Assembly: GCF_900102175.1 (NCBI RefSeq) | Contig: NZ_FNKN01000003.1 | Location: forward strand, 124,414-188,413 | Length of the DNA: 64,000 bases | Direction: 5' to 3' | Origin: Microbacterium sp. cf332 | GTDB lineage: Bacteria > Actinomycetota > Actinomycetes > Actinomycetales > Microbacteriaceae | Part shown: positions 56,161 through 64,000 of the stretch, piece by piece | Position numbering within the stretch: position 1 is the first letter of the stretch | Layout: every line of letters begins with the position of its first letter | Made by a program: the position numbers and the translations under genes | Notes under the pieces: generated by a model | The model's database searches: none | What the model saw: only the letters and a program-made list of their open reading frames with translations | Told to the model about the DNA's origin: nothing

Positions 56161-57246
56161 ATGACGACCGTGCTGCGCGTCGTCCTCGACCAGCTCGTCG
56201 ACGTCGCCGACGCCGACACCGCCGAGGCCTCGCTCGAGGTCGCCCGCGCCCTCCTCGAGACGGCCCCCGCGAAGTGCGAGGTCGCGGCGGTCGTGCCCTC
56301 GGACGCGGTGGATGCCGCGGGCGCGATGGTCGGCCTGACGCAGACCGCGCGTGCGCCGTTCCCGCGGACCGGGCTGCTGACGTCCTGGCCGATGGGCATC
56401 TCCGGCGGCGTCGCCGGCGGCCTCCTGCACGCTCCCACCCTGCTGGCGCCGCTCGTCAAGCACGACCGGGCGCACGACAACGAGCAGACCGTCGTCACGG
56501 TGTGGGACCTCGCCGTCTGGGAGACCCCGGCGCTGTTCCCCCGCGCCACGGTGCTCGCCCACCGTGCCCTGCTCAAGCGCGCGGAGAAGCACGCCGACGC
56601 CGTGGTCGTCCCCGCGCACGCGATCGCCGACCGCCTCACCCAGCACGCCCCCAAGCTCGCGGGACGCATCCGCGTCATCCCGGGGGCGGCTGCGACCGGG
56701 TTCCGGGTCCCGACCGATGCCGTCGGGCGACGGCGCGCCCTCGGCGTGCCCGACCGTGTGGCGGTCGTCGCCGGCGGCACGGAAGAGCAGGTGCGCGACG
56801 TGCTCGCCTCGATCGCCGGCGAGCAGACGGCGAGCGTCGTGGTCTTCGACGAGCCCGCCGATGTCGCGGGTGCCATCGCCGCGGCGGGCATCGACCGCGA
56901 CCGTGTCATCGTCCCGGGTCGCCTCGACGCTGCCGATCGCGCCGCCGTGCTCGACGCGGCCGTGATCGTGATCGCCCTCCACGAGGGCTCCGGCTTCCCT
57001 TGGCGCGCCGTCGAGGCCATGGTGCTGGGCGTCCCCGTCGTCGCCGCCGACTCGGCGGTGCACCGCGAGGTGCTGCTCGACGGCGCGCGGGTCGCGCCGT
57101 TCGCCGGACTGCGGGATGCGGCGGGCGAGGTGCTCTCGTCCGCCGAGGAGCTCAATCGATGGTCGGTGCGCTCCGCCGATCGAGGCCGGGCCTTCTCCTG
57201 GCGCGACCACGCCGAGCGTGTCTGGGCCCTGCACGCCGAACTGTGA
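56161..57246 (+). CDS. Glycosyltransferase, GT4-like
   Basis: 361 residues with the two-domain GT-B outline: VVTVWDLAVWETPALFP, HADAVVVPAHAIADRL, and a C-terminal ALHEGSGFPWRAVEAMVLGVPVVAADSAVHRE holding the E-x7-E motif (quoted in part as ALHEGSGFPWRAVEAMV). It is likely a mannosyl- or hexosyltransferase acting in the cytoplasm on a lipid-linked or nucleotide acceptor. It starts four bases after the LCP gene. Donor and acceptor cannot be told. Confidence 0.85.
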   Translation: MTTVLRVVLDQLVDVADADTAEASLEVARALLETAPAKCEVAAVVPSDAVDAAGAMVGLTQTARAPFPRTGLLTSWPMGISGGVAGGLLHAPTLLAPLVKHDRAHDNEQTVVTVWDLAVWETPALFPRATVLAHRALLKRAEKHADAVVVPAHAIADRLTQHAPKLAGRIRVIPGAAATGFRVPTDAVGRRRALGVPDRVAVVAGGTEEQVRDVLASIAGEQTASVVVFDEPADVAGAIAAAGIDRDRVIVPGRLDAADRAAVLDAAVIVIALHEGSGFPWRAVEAMVLGVPVVAADSAVHREVLLDGARVAPFAGLRDAAGEVLSSAEELNRWSVRSADRGRAFSWRDHAERVWALHAEL

Positions 57247-57270
57247 CGCCCGGTGCGACGCCGGACGACG

Positions 57271-58014
57271 TCAGCCGCGCATCCGCGCGACGGCCTCCTT
57301 GCTGGGGCCGTCGAACTCGATCTTCCCGTCCTTGAGGAACACGCCGCGCTCGCACAGGTCCGACACCATGTTCAGATCGTGTGAGACCACGACGAGCGTC
57401 TTGCCTGCGGCGTGCAGCTCGCGGATGCGCGCGAGGCATTTCTGCTGGAAAGGCTCGTCGCCGACCGAGAGGATCTCGTCGATGAGGAGGATGTCGACCT
57501 CGGTGTGGATGGCGACCGAGAACGCGAGCCGCAGGAACATGCCGGACGAGTAGTGCTTCACCTCGGTGTCGATGAACTGCTCGATCTCGCTGAAGGCCAC
57601 GATCTCGTCGAACCGCTCCTCCGTCTCGCGCTTGCTCATGCCGAGAATGGCCGCGTTGAGGAAGATGTTCTCCCGACCCGACAGGTCGGGGTGGAAGCCG
57701 GCACCCACCTCGATGAGACCGGCGACTCGGCCGCGGGTCAGGACCTTGCCGGTGTCCGGTCGGAGCACGCCGGAGATCATCTTGAGCGTCGTCGACTTTC
57801 CCGAGCCGTTGAATCCGAGCAGGGCGACCGCTTCGCCCTCGGCGATGTCGAACGACACCCCGTCGAGTGCGTGGAACTGTGTCGTGAGCGGCTTGCGCCG
57901 CACGGCGGCGACGAAGGTCTCCTTCAAGGAATGCGTGTGACGCAGGACGAAGCTCTTGCGGACGCTGTCGACGACGATGCGCGGCTGCGCGTCGGGCTCA
58001 GAGATCCTGGGCAA
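57271..58014 (-). CDS. wzt: Polysaccharide/teichoic acid ABC exporter ATPase
   Basis: 247 residues of the Wzt/TagH/RfbE type without a C-terminal carbohydrate-binding extension. Walker A LLGFNGSGKSTTLKMISG, signature YSSGMFLRLAFSVA, Walker B ILLIDEILSVGD. The start is a TTG at 58014, supported by GGAGGGG four bases upstream, and overlaps the permease gene by 17 bases. Drives export of a lipid-linked polymer with the permease encoded before it. Confidence 0.92.
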   Translation of the reverse strand: MPRISEPDAQPRIVVDSVRKSFVLRHTHSLKETFVAAVRRKPLTTQFHALDGVSFDIAEGEAVALLGFNGSGKSTTLKMISGVLRPDTGKVLTRGRVAGLIEVGAGFHPDLSGRENIFLNAAILGMSKRETEERFDEIVAFSEIEQFIDTEVKHYSSGMFLRLAFSVAIHTEVDILLIDEILSVGDEPFQQKCLARIRELHAAGKTLVVVSHDLNMVSDLCERGVFLKDGKIEFDGPSKEAVARMRG

Positions 58015-58867
58015 AGCGCCCCTCCAATCGGCGGAAGACGAACTGCCCGACGATGAGCAGCACGACGGAGAACACGAAGGCGTACCCGGCGTAGCCCCAC
58101 AGATCGGGGATCGGCTCGGCCGTCGCCGATCCCATGCGGTACCAGAGTCCGTAGTGGAAGAGCTCGACGGCGGACGTGAGCGGGTTGAGGCGGTACAGCA
58201 CGAAGAGCCACTCCGGCACCTCGTTGCGCACCATCTCCCACTGGTACATCACCGGCGACGCCCACACCGACATCATCGTGATGATCTCGACGAAGCTCTG
58301 GGCATCGCGGAAGGTCACGTTGATGGAACCGAACAGCATGCCGAGACCGGTCGCGAGCAGGGCGATGATCACGAGCCCGAGAAGAAGGGCGGCGATGCTG
58401 AGCACGGTGGGCGCCCAGCCGAAGAACAGCGCGATCACGATGATCACCGCGATCTGCGGCACCGTGTTGATCGCGGCGACGAGGGTGCTGGCGACGGGGA
58501 ACATCTCGCGCGGCAGGTAGATCTTCTTGATCAGCGCGGCATTGTCGACGAGTGATCGCGTGCCGTTCGAGAACGCCTCGTTGAAGAAAGTGATGGCGGT
58601 GATGCCGGCGAGCAGGTAGATCGGGTAGTTGTCGATGCTCTTGTTGAGCCCCAGGAACACGCCGAGAGCGACGAAGAACACCGCGAACTGGACGAGCGGC
58701 TTGACGTACGACCACAACCAGCCGAGAGCGGAGCCCCGGTACCGGATGCCGACCTCCTTCCGCACGACGAGGGAGAGGAGGTACCGCCGACGGAAGACCT
58801 CGATGAGGCTCCCCGAACGACCGGGTTCGGTGAGCACCGAACCCGTCGACGTCTGGCTCGCGCTCAC
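57998..58867 (-). CDS. wzm: Polysaccharide/teichoic acid ABC exporter permease
   Basis: 289 residues, ABC-2 type permease of the Wzm/TagG group with six membrane helices. The amphipathic RRRYLLSLVVRKEVGIRYRG before helix 1 (quoted in part: LSLVVRKEVGIRYRGSALGW) and ITFFNEAFSNGTRSLVDNA are typical. It pairs with the adjacent ATPase and starts at a GTG overlapping the glycosyltransferase stop by four bases. Confidence 0.92.
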   Translation of the reverse strand: MSASQTSTGSVLTEPGRSGSLIEVFRRRYLLSLVVRKEVGIRYRGSALGWLWSYVKPLVQFAVFFVALGVFLGLNKSIDNYPIYLLAGITAITFFNEAFSNGTRSLVDNAALIKKIYLPREMFPVASTLVAAINTVPQIAVIIVIALFFGWAPTVLSIAALLLGLVIIALLATGLGMLFGSINVTFRDAQSFVEIITMMSVWASPVMYQWEMVRNEVPEWLFVLYRLNPLTSAVELFHYGLWYRMGSATAEPIPDLWGYAGYAFVFSVVLLIVGQFVFRRLEGRFAQDL

Positions 58868-60852
58868 GCCTTGTCCTCATTCCGGAAGATCGACCACCAT
58901 CGCTCGGCCGACGCGAGGTTGCCCGCGTCGGCCCGATATGCCGCCGAGACCCGATTCCAGCGTACGTACAGCAGAACGTGCGAACGGATGCTGCGCCGCA
59001 GCTCGCGGCGGAACGTCGTGCGGTCGCGCCGATACTCCCAGACGCCGGATCCAGCCGCGTTGCCCACGAGGGCCACGTCCATGCCCGACAGGCGCCACCA
59101 CTTCGCGTCGACCGACCGGACGCGGTCCTGCGGTGCGTTCGCGCGAACCGGACGCAGCTGGTGCGCGATGCCGCGCACGGCGTTGACGACGAACGTCACG
59201 ATGTTGCGCTGCGGGCGGACGCGCACATGGCGCACGCCCTTCTGATGGGGGGCCACGGCGGGGTAGGCGGCCCGCTCGGTGATGAGTGCGCCGTCGCGCA
59301 TCTCGGATGCGATACGCCGGGCGCGGGCCGCGCTCGACGCCAGCGTGCCGTCCATGTGGCGGGGCCCGCGCAGCACGTCGGTGAGCGCGTCTCCGCGGAG
59401 CCTCGACGCGGTGTACTGCATCGACAGCAGGTGCTTGAGGTCGGAAGCGAAGCTCTTGCGCACGAGTGAGCCGCCGCGGCGGTGCGGCGAGTGGAGGAGA
59501 GCAGCGACCCAGCGGTTGCGCTGGTGGAAGTACGCCTGCCAGTCGAGGCCGTCGTCCTTCTCGTCCCACGGGACGTGCCATGCTGCCATGCCGGGAAGCG
59601 AGACGGTCCCGATGCCCGCTGCGCCGGCGCGCAGCGAGTACTCGGCGTCGTCCCACTTGATGAACAGCGGCAGTGAGAGGCCGATGCGCTCCGCGACCTC
59701 GCGGGGGACGAGACACATCCACCATCCGTTGTACGCGACATCGATGCGCTTGCTCAGCGACGGCGTCGTCCGGATGCTGCGATTGCGGAAGTCGAGCATG
59801 GCGAGCTGCCGGTCGACGGGCTCCCACCAGAAGGAGTCGAAGTTGAGCGTCTCCCCGAAGCTGTGGAGCACGGTGCGCGCGTTCGCATTGAGCATGTGGC
59901 CACCGACGATGAGCGGCTGGCGGGTGAAGTCGTTGAAGCGGGCGGCGCGGATGACGCTCTCCGGCTCCGCTTCGGCGTCGTCGTCGAGCAGGAGGACGGC
60001 ATCGGACGTTTCGTCGGCGAGCATCTCCGCCATCCCTCGGGAGAAGCCGCCGGAGCCTCCGAGATTGGCTTGCTCGATGACGGTAAGCCGGTCGCCCAGG
60101 CGAGCGGCGGTCTCGTCGAAGTCGGGGGCCTCGCGCAGTCGGCGAGTCCCCTGATCGACGATGACGACGCGACTGACGACCGCCATGGTCTCGGGGTGGT
60201 CGTCGAAGCGACGGATCTGGTCGAGGCAGGCCTCAGGCATGTTGAAGCTCGGGATCGCGACCGTGAGCCGGGTGGGCCCCCGGTGGCGGGAGCTGACCGG
60301 GACGGACCACTCCGCCGCCGACATCGACGCCGCCTCGGCATCGGTCTCGAGATCGAACCACAGCCAGCCGCCGTCACCGAAGGAGCGCAGCGGGACCTCG
60401 AACTCGGCGCGACCGTCGTGCGCGCTCCTCGACTCGATGCGCACGTACTTGCCGCGCGCGTTCGATCGGAACAGATCGATCCGGGCCGATCCTTCGACGT
60501 CGACGACGAGACGGACGGTGGCGACGTCGGTGTGCTCCTGCCAGTACGCCGCCGGGAAGGCGTTGAAGTAGGTGGCGAAGGAGATGCGGGTGTGCGGCTC
60601 GAGGCGGACGCCGCGCCGCTCGTAGGAGATGCGGGTGCCGCCGGATCCGCGGACCTCGGCGTGGAGCGAGTCCCGGAGCAGTCCGAAGAGCTGGCGCTGG
60701 TTCGCGGGGAGCGTGTCGGGTGTGGGGGCGGGCGTGCCCGAGCCCTCGTCGACGTAGAGCGGGAGCACGGTGGAGTCGCCGCCGACGGGGAAGACGACGT
60801 TGTGGACCGCGACCCACTCGGCGGTCGTCTGTTCGCGCGGACTCGTCGTCAT
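58864..60852 (-). CDS. GlfT2-like galactofuranosyltransferase
   Basis: 662 residues, close to mycobacterial GlfT2 in length. N-terminal beta-rich domain (about 1-200), then a GT2 catalytic domain: LTVAIPSFNMPEACLDQI, VIVDQGTRRL, ANLGGSGGFSRGMAEML and the metal DDDAE in VLLLDDDAEAEPE; later WWMCLVPREVAERIGL and FIKWDDAEYSLRA. A C-terminal helical part follows. It would polymerise a galactofuranose-containing glycan that the Wzm/Wzt pair, encoded directly downstream, exports. Confidence 0.85.
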   Translation of the reverse strand: MTTSPREQTTAEWVAVHNVVFPVGGDSTVLPLYVDEGSGTPAPTPDTLPANQRQLFGLLRDSLHAEVRGSGGTRISYERRGVRLEPHTRISFATYFNAFPAAYWQEHTDVATVRLVVDVEGSARIDLFRSNARGKYVRIESRSAHDGRAEFEVPLRSFGDGGWLWFDLETDAEAASMSAAEWSVPVSSRHRGPTRLTVAIPSFNMPEACLDQIRRFDDHPETMAVVSRVVIVDQGTRRLREAPDFDETAARLGDRLTVIEQANLGGSGGFSRGMAEMLADETSDAVLLLDDDAEAEPESVIRAARFNDFTRQPLIVGGHMLNANARTVLHSFGETLNFDSFWWEPVDRQLAMLDFRNRSIRTTPSLSKRIDVAYNGWWMCLVPREVAERIGLSLPLFIKWDDAEYSLRAGAAGIGTVSLPGMAAWHVPWDEKDDGLDWQAYFHQRNRWVAALLHSPHRRGGSLVRKSFASDLKHLLSMQYTASRLRGDALTDVLRGPRHMDGTLASSAARARRIASEMRDGALITERAAYPAVAPHQKGVRHVRVRPQRNIVTFVVNAVRGIAHQLRPVRANAPQDRVRSVDAKWWRLSGMDVALVGNAAGSGVWEYRRDRTTFRRELRRSIRSHVLLYVRWNRVSAAYRADAGNLASAERWWSIFRNEDKA

Positions 60853-60939
60853 AGTGCGTTCTCACTTCTCATCGATGGTCCCCTTGCGGGTCCCAGAGGA
60901 TTGTACGGGGGGTGTGCGGTCCGGGCGGGCCGCTGGGCC

Positions 60940-62937
60940 TCAGGTCCCGGCATCCGGCTGCGGCACCGGTCCGCACGCCGTCGCCTCGTAGAGCACCGCG
61001 TCGCCGACGCGCGCGACCTCGCGGATGCCGGGAGCGTCGAAGTCCGTCAGGCCGGGCAGTTCCGCCGGACGGCCCAGCGCGTCGAGACCGGGGAAGGAGA
61101 GAGCCCAGTACGCGTTGAGCTCCTCGATGGCCTCGCAGACCGCCGGTTCGCGCCCCACCCGGTCCCACCGGGTGAGGAGCAGGTCCTCGTCGGGGCTGCG
61201 CAGGCCGAAGATGTGCGGCGCGAGCGGCGTGCGATCGGAGTACACGTAGACGAGCGAGGCGCCCAGGCCCGGGTCGCCGACGACGACGCCGTCGGCGGGA
61301 ACGTATGCGTCGACCTCTTCGAGCAGCTCGCGCTCTTCGGGCGAGATCAGCCGGGCGTCGTCGCTGTAGGTGTAGACGTAGCGCACGAGCGACTCGGCCT
61401 CGCGCAGCTGATTGCCCTGTGAAAGCGGCACGAAGACGACAGCGAGCACCGTGCCGACGGCCAGCGCGATGCGTGCCGGGCGCCGCAACGGCAGTCCGCG
61501 GCGGCGAGCGAGGCGCGTCGTCAGCGTCGTCGCCCCGTGAACCACCGCGAGGCCCCCCAGGACGGCCAGCGGGATCGTGGCGACCGGCATCAGCGCTGCG
61601 ATGCGCGGGGTGTCGCGGTACCAGACGCCCGAGAACGCGTCGCGCAGCGGCCCGTCGGCGAAACTCGCCACGACGATGTAGAGCAGGCCGACCCCGAGGT
61701 ATCCGGCCAGCAGCGGCCACCACCGGCGGGGGGAGCGGACCACGACGACGGCGCCGAGGGCCACCAGGACCGTCACCGCCCAGGTCGGAGCGAGGCCGAG
61801 CGGTGCCGACGTGACGACGGCACCGACCGATGCGGTGGTCGATTCGACGGCGCTCCACTCCGCGGCGCCCAGGTCGGGACGGGCGACGACGAACGCGGCG
61901 ACGGTGCCGAGCAGGTACGCCCCGCTCACGAGCAGTCGCAGGCGGCGCGCATCGTCGTGGCCGCGGACGTCCGCGACGATGCGCGCGATCACGAAGGGCG
62001 ACGCGATCACGGATGCCGCGACGATCGTGCTCGGATGCGTGAGCGCCATTCCCGCCGAGACCGGAACGAGCGCGAGCACCGCGGTCCAGCGCGACTGCCC
62101 GCGTCGGCTGTCGCGCCCGAACGCCTGGATGAGGAGTGCGACGGCCACCGGGAGCATGGCGGTGGCGGTGATGAGCGGAGCCACCAAGCCCCACGACATC
62201 AGCAGCAGCGGGAAGGCGCCGAACGCGCTGCTGAGCACCCCCGCGAGCAGGATGGGCGCCGGCCGGACGCCGAAGACGCGGGTGACGAGGAAGATCATCG
62301 AGATCGGCCAGACCGCGGCCGCGATGACGAGGGCCATGGCGTTGGCGGCAGTGGGCACCGCGAAGTCGCCCAGCTGGACGACGACCGCGGTGAGATCGTG
62401 CATGGCGGCGGGGTAGAAGCCGCGAGACGCCTCGGTCAGGTTGCCGAGGGTGAGCGACGAACCCGACTGCGTCTCGGCGATGTGCTTGACCGCGTTCAGA
62501 TGGAAGACGTTGTCGAACAGCTGCGCGATGTTCTCGGGCCCGCCGAACGCGCGGAGGACTCGTCGCCCGATCAGTACGGCGGGGATCGCGATCGCGGCCG
62601 CGAGCACGACGACGCCGGTGACGACGCCTCCGCGCGCGCGACGAGGGCGCACGGGGGCGGCGCGCTCGGGCAGTCGGCGGCGCAGAAAGAGGCGCACGAG
62701 GAGCGCCACGACGGCGGTCACCAGGGTGGCGATCGCGAAGGTGACCGGCGTGAACGGGAGGCCGATCAGGCCGGCTGCCACCGCGACCACTCCGGCGAGT
62801 CCGAAGCTGGTCGGCGCGGCGAGCCCGAGCCGGTCGAGGCCGCGCGCCCCGGCAGCCGATACGAGCACCGCTCCCGGGAGGAAGACGGTCGCGATGGTCA
62901 GGAGGATGACCGGCCAGACTCCGAACCAATCGGACAT
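60940..62937 (-). CDS. Large polytopic membrane protein (DUF6541-like, glycosyltransferase-C type)
   Basis: 665 residues with about thirteen membrane helices and a soluble C-terminal region from about residue 500 (YVYTYSDDARLISPEERELL). This layout resembles GT-C arabinofuranosyl/mannosyl-transferase relatives of actinobacteria, but no certain catalytic DDx/DE motif was picked out. Its place between the GlfT2-like gene and the repeat protein suggests a role in envelope glycan assembly. AGGGAG lies nine bases before the ATG. Confidence 0.75.
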   Translation of the reverse strand: MSDWFGVWPVILLTIATVFLPGAVLVSAAGARGLDRLGLAAPTSFGLAGVVAVAAGLIGLPFTPVTFAIATLVTAVVALLVRLFLRRRLPERAAPVRPRRARGGVVTGVVVLAAAIAIPAVLIGRRVLRAFGGPENIAQLFDNVFHLNAVKHIAETQSGSSLTLGNLTEASRGFYPAAMHDLTAVVVQLGDFAVPTAANAMALVIAAAVWPISMIFLVTRVFGVRPAPILLAGVLSSAFGAFPLLLMSWGLVAPLITATAMLPVAVALLIQAFGRDSRRGQSRWTAVLALVPVSAGMALTHPSTIVAASVIASPFVIARIVADVRGHDDARRLRLLVSGAYLLGTVAAFVVARPDLGAAEWSAVESTTASVGAVVTSAPLGLAPTWAVTVLVALGAVVVVRSPRRWWPLLAGYLGVGLLYIVVASFADGPLRDAFSGVWYRDTPRIAALMPVATIPLAVLGGLAVVHGATTLTTRLARRRGLPLRRPARIALAVGTVLAVVFVPLSQGNQLREAESLVRYVYTYSDDARLISPEERELLEEVDAYVPADGVVVGDPGLGASLVYVYSDRTPLAPHIFGLRSPDEDLLLTRWDRVGREPAVCEAIEELNAYWALSFPGLDALGRPAELPGLTDFDAPGIREVARVGDAVLYEATACGPVPQPDAGT

Positions 62938-63039
62938 TCACGTGCTCCCTGCTGTGTTCGGACCGTCGTCGAGGGTATCGCAGGGGACCTGGGAGACCCC
63001 GCCGCGACGGACCGATCCGGCCGTGGCGGCGCCGGCCGA

Positions 63040-64000
63040 TCAGTCGATCGCGGCCTTCTCGACGTACGACCCCAGGAAGGCGGAGGGGAGCTGCTCGACG
63101 ACGATCGGGCCGGGGCCCGCCAGGCTGCGCAGGGTCTCCAGGCTCCGGACGTGACGGATCGCGGCGCCGTCGGCCACGAAGACGCGGGCATCGCCGAACT
63201 GCGCGAAGCTGCCGTCGGACAGGTGCGGAGCGCCCGCGGCCATCGTGGCGATCATGTCCGGCGACCACGAGACGACGCGGATGGGCTTCCCGTCGGCGAG
63301 ACGACGCTGCACGTCGGCATCCCGGACGTGCCGCAGCGTCGTCGTCGAGGCGGTGTAGATGCGCGAGCCACCGTTCGTGCCGATGAAGACCGGCCCCTCG
63401 ACGACCTTGGACGACCACGTCAGCGCCGAGCAGATCGAGGCGGGGACCGTGGCAGGCGACCCGGAGAAGGTGCCGGTGACGCGATTGAGGCCGCCCTCGC
63501 CGACGACGCCCGTGCGATCGCCGCAGCGCAGCATCGGAGCGAGGGTGCCGACGACGCGGTGCGAGCGCAGCGTCGTGTCGGGCACCACCGCGCGGGCGCT
63601 GAGCCCGGCCTCCGAGGCCAGTGCCCAGGAAGGCAGGTGCATGAGCTCGTCGCCGTATCCGGCGACGTAGACGGCCGGGGAACTCGTCTCCTTCACGAGG
63701 ACGCCGGCCCCGAGCAGCGGCGCCGCCGTGCGGAACGTGTTCACGGTGGTGCGCGGCAGGACCGCGACGTAGTCACCGAGCGTGCGTCGTTCCTGGTCCC
63801 ACGCGATCTGGCTGTAGATGTGGCGTCGGGAGCCGGCGTCGTATTTGAAGACCTCGGGGCCGTCGTCGGCACGGAAGAGGTCGCCGACGGCTGCGCCGGA
63901 GCTGTAGGCGTCGAGCTGCGCGGCGGGCAGGTCGAGGTAGTTGTCCATGGCGAAGCCGTAGCGCGTAACCAGGCTCGCCGACGTGAAGTGGTGCTTCGTC
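63040..64000 (-). CDS. C-terminal part of a repeat-containing, probably exported protein (5' end outside window)
   Basis: The frame is open to the window edge (first full codon at 63999), giving at least 319 residues; the ATG at 63948 is internal to a continuous sequence (VTRYGFAMDNYLDLPAAQL), so the gene very likely starts beyond the window. About four units of some 35 residues recur, each like G-x-LF/VF-x6-VF/VY-x5-RHI/LRHV: GDLFRADDGPEVFKYDAG, VLVKETSSPAVYVAGYGD, GPVFIGTNGGSRIYTAST and SFAQFGDARVFVADGAA. One Cys pair lies mid-protein. Likely a beta-rich surface protein; I do not recognise the family. Confidence 0.65.
   Translation of the reverse strand, partial: TKHHFTSASLVTRYGFAMDNYLDLPAAQLDAYSSGAAVGDLFRADDGPEVFKYDAGSRRHIYSQIAWDQERRTLGDYVAVLPRTTVNTFRTAAPLLGAGVLVKETSSPAVYVAGYGDELMHLPSWALASEAGLSARAVVPDTTLRSHRVVGTLAPMLRCGDRTGVVGEGGLNRVTGTFSGSPATVPASICSALTWSSKVVEGPVFIGTNGGSRIYTASTTTLRHVRDADVQRRLADGKPIRVVSWSPDMIATMAAGAPHLSDGSFAQFGDARVFVADGAAIRHVRSLETLRSLAGPGPIVVEQLPSAFLGSYVEKAAID

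Noticed and set aside
60869..63418. An 849-codon minus-strand frame overlapping two envelope genes
   Set aside because: Arg/Pro-rich throughout with no motif; it lies out of frame with the membrane protein gene, which has clear helices.

Overview
The window is about 70% G+C, uses GTG and TTG starts freely, and carries an actinobacterial gene set: a leaderless-promoter style, an acyl-CoA carboxylase with epsilon subunit, a GlfT2-like galactofuranosyltransferase and a mycobacterial-style gene order. The best guess (inference) is a Microbacteriaceae chromosome, probably Microbacterium or a close relative. No rRNA, tRNA, CRISPR array, insertion sequence or prophage gene was seen.

Layout. 1-9.3 kb: end of an ABC-2 exporter permease, a quinone-oxidoreductase-like enzyme, an MHS-family transporter, a small membrane protein under a striking palindrome, the riboflavin operon ribD-ribE-ribBA-ribH behind an FMN riboswitch, an Fpg/Nei glycosylase and a GNAT acetyltransferase. 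9.3-11 kb: a putative nuclease gene (AbiEi-like winged helix plus DUF559/Vsr-like domain) bracketed by inverted-repeat elements. 11-19.5 kb: SseB-like protein, trpS, exonuclease III, YihY membrane protein, succinate dehydrogenase sdhCDAB and manC. 19.6-27.9 kb: a nucleoside uptake and salvage operon (BMP lipoprotein, ATPase, two permeases, cdd, deoA, add). 27.9-28.9 kb: a second DUF559 gene, bracketed by a different inverted-repeat family. 29-37.4 kb: a PTS cassette in which an orphan IIB, HPr, enzyme I, mannitol EIICB, EIIA, mannitol-1-phosphate dehydrogenase and a lipase-like hydrolase form one operon, divergent from a PRD regulator. 37.4-42.4 kb: GNAT, phosphohexomutase, purine nucleoside phosphorylase, LpdA and a tiny lipoprotein. 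42.4-54.7 kb: acyl-CoA carboxylase alpha, Maf, an RNA methyltransferase, a two-component system with a third membrane partner, carboxylase epsilon and beta, BirA, a PH-domain protein, purK and purE. 54.7-64 kb: a cell-envelope glycan region with an LCP ligase, glycosyltransferases, a Wzm/Wzt exporter, a GlfT2-like enzyme, a large membrane protein and a repeat protein cut by the window edge.

How it fits together. Many genes match a block I recall from Mycobacterium tuberculosis (sdhCDAB, cdd-deoA-add, the phosphomutase and purine phosphorylase pair, lpdA, accA3, maf, accE-accD, birA, purK, purE), so much of the window is an old actinobacterial backbone with cassettes inserted: the PTS operon, the two nuclease genes and the two-component trio. 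About nineteen gene starts are preceded by a TANNNT-like -10 box at exactly 6 or 7 bases, which indicates widespread leaderless transcription and fixes many start codons.

The most unusual signal is the pair of paralogous AbiEi/DUF559 nuclease-like genes. Each is flanked on both sides by roughly 75-base elements made of two inverted arms around a variable 44-55 base core. The arms match within a locus and differ between loci. This resembles the REPIN/RAYT arrangement, but with a PD-(D/E)XK-like protein in place of the RAYT transposase.
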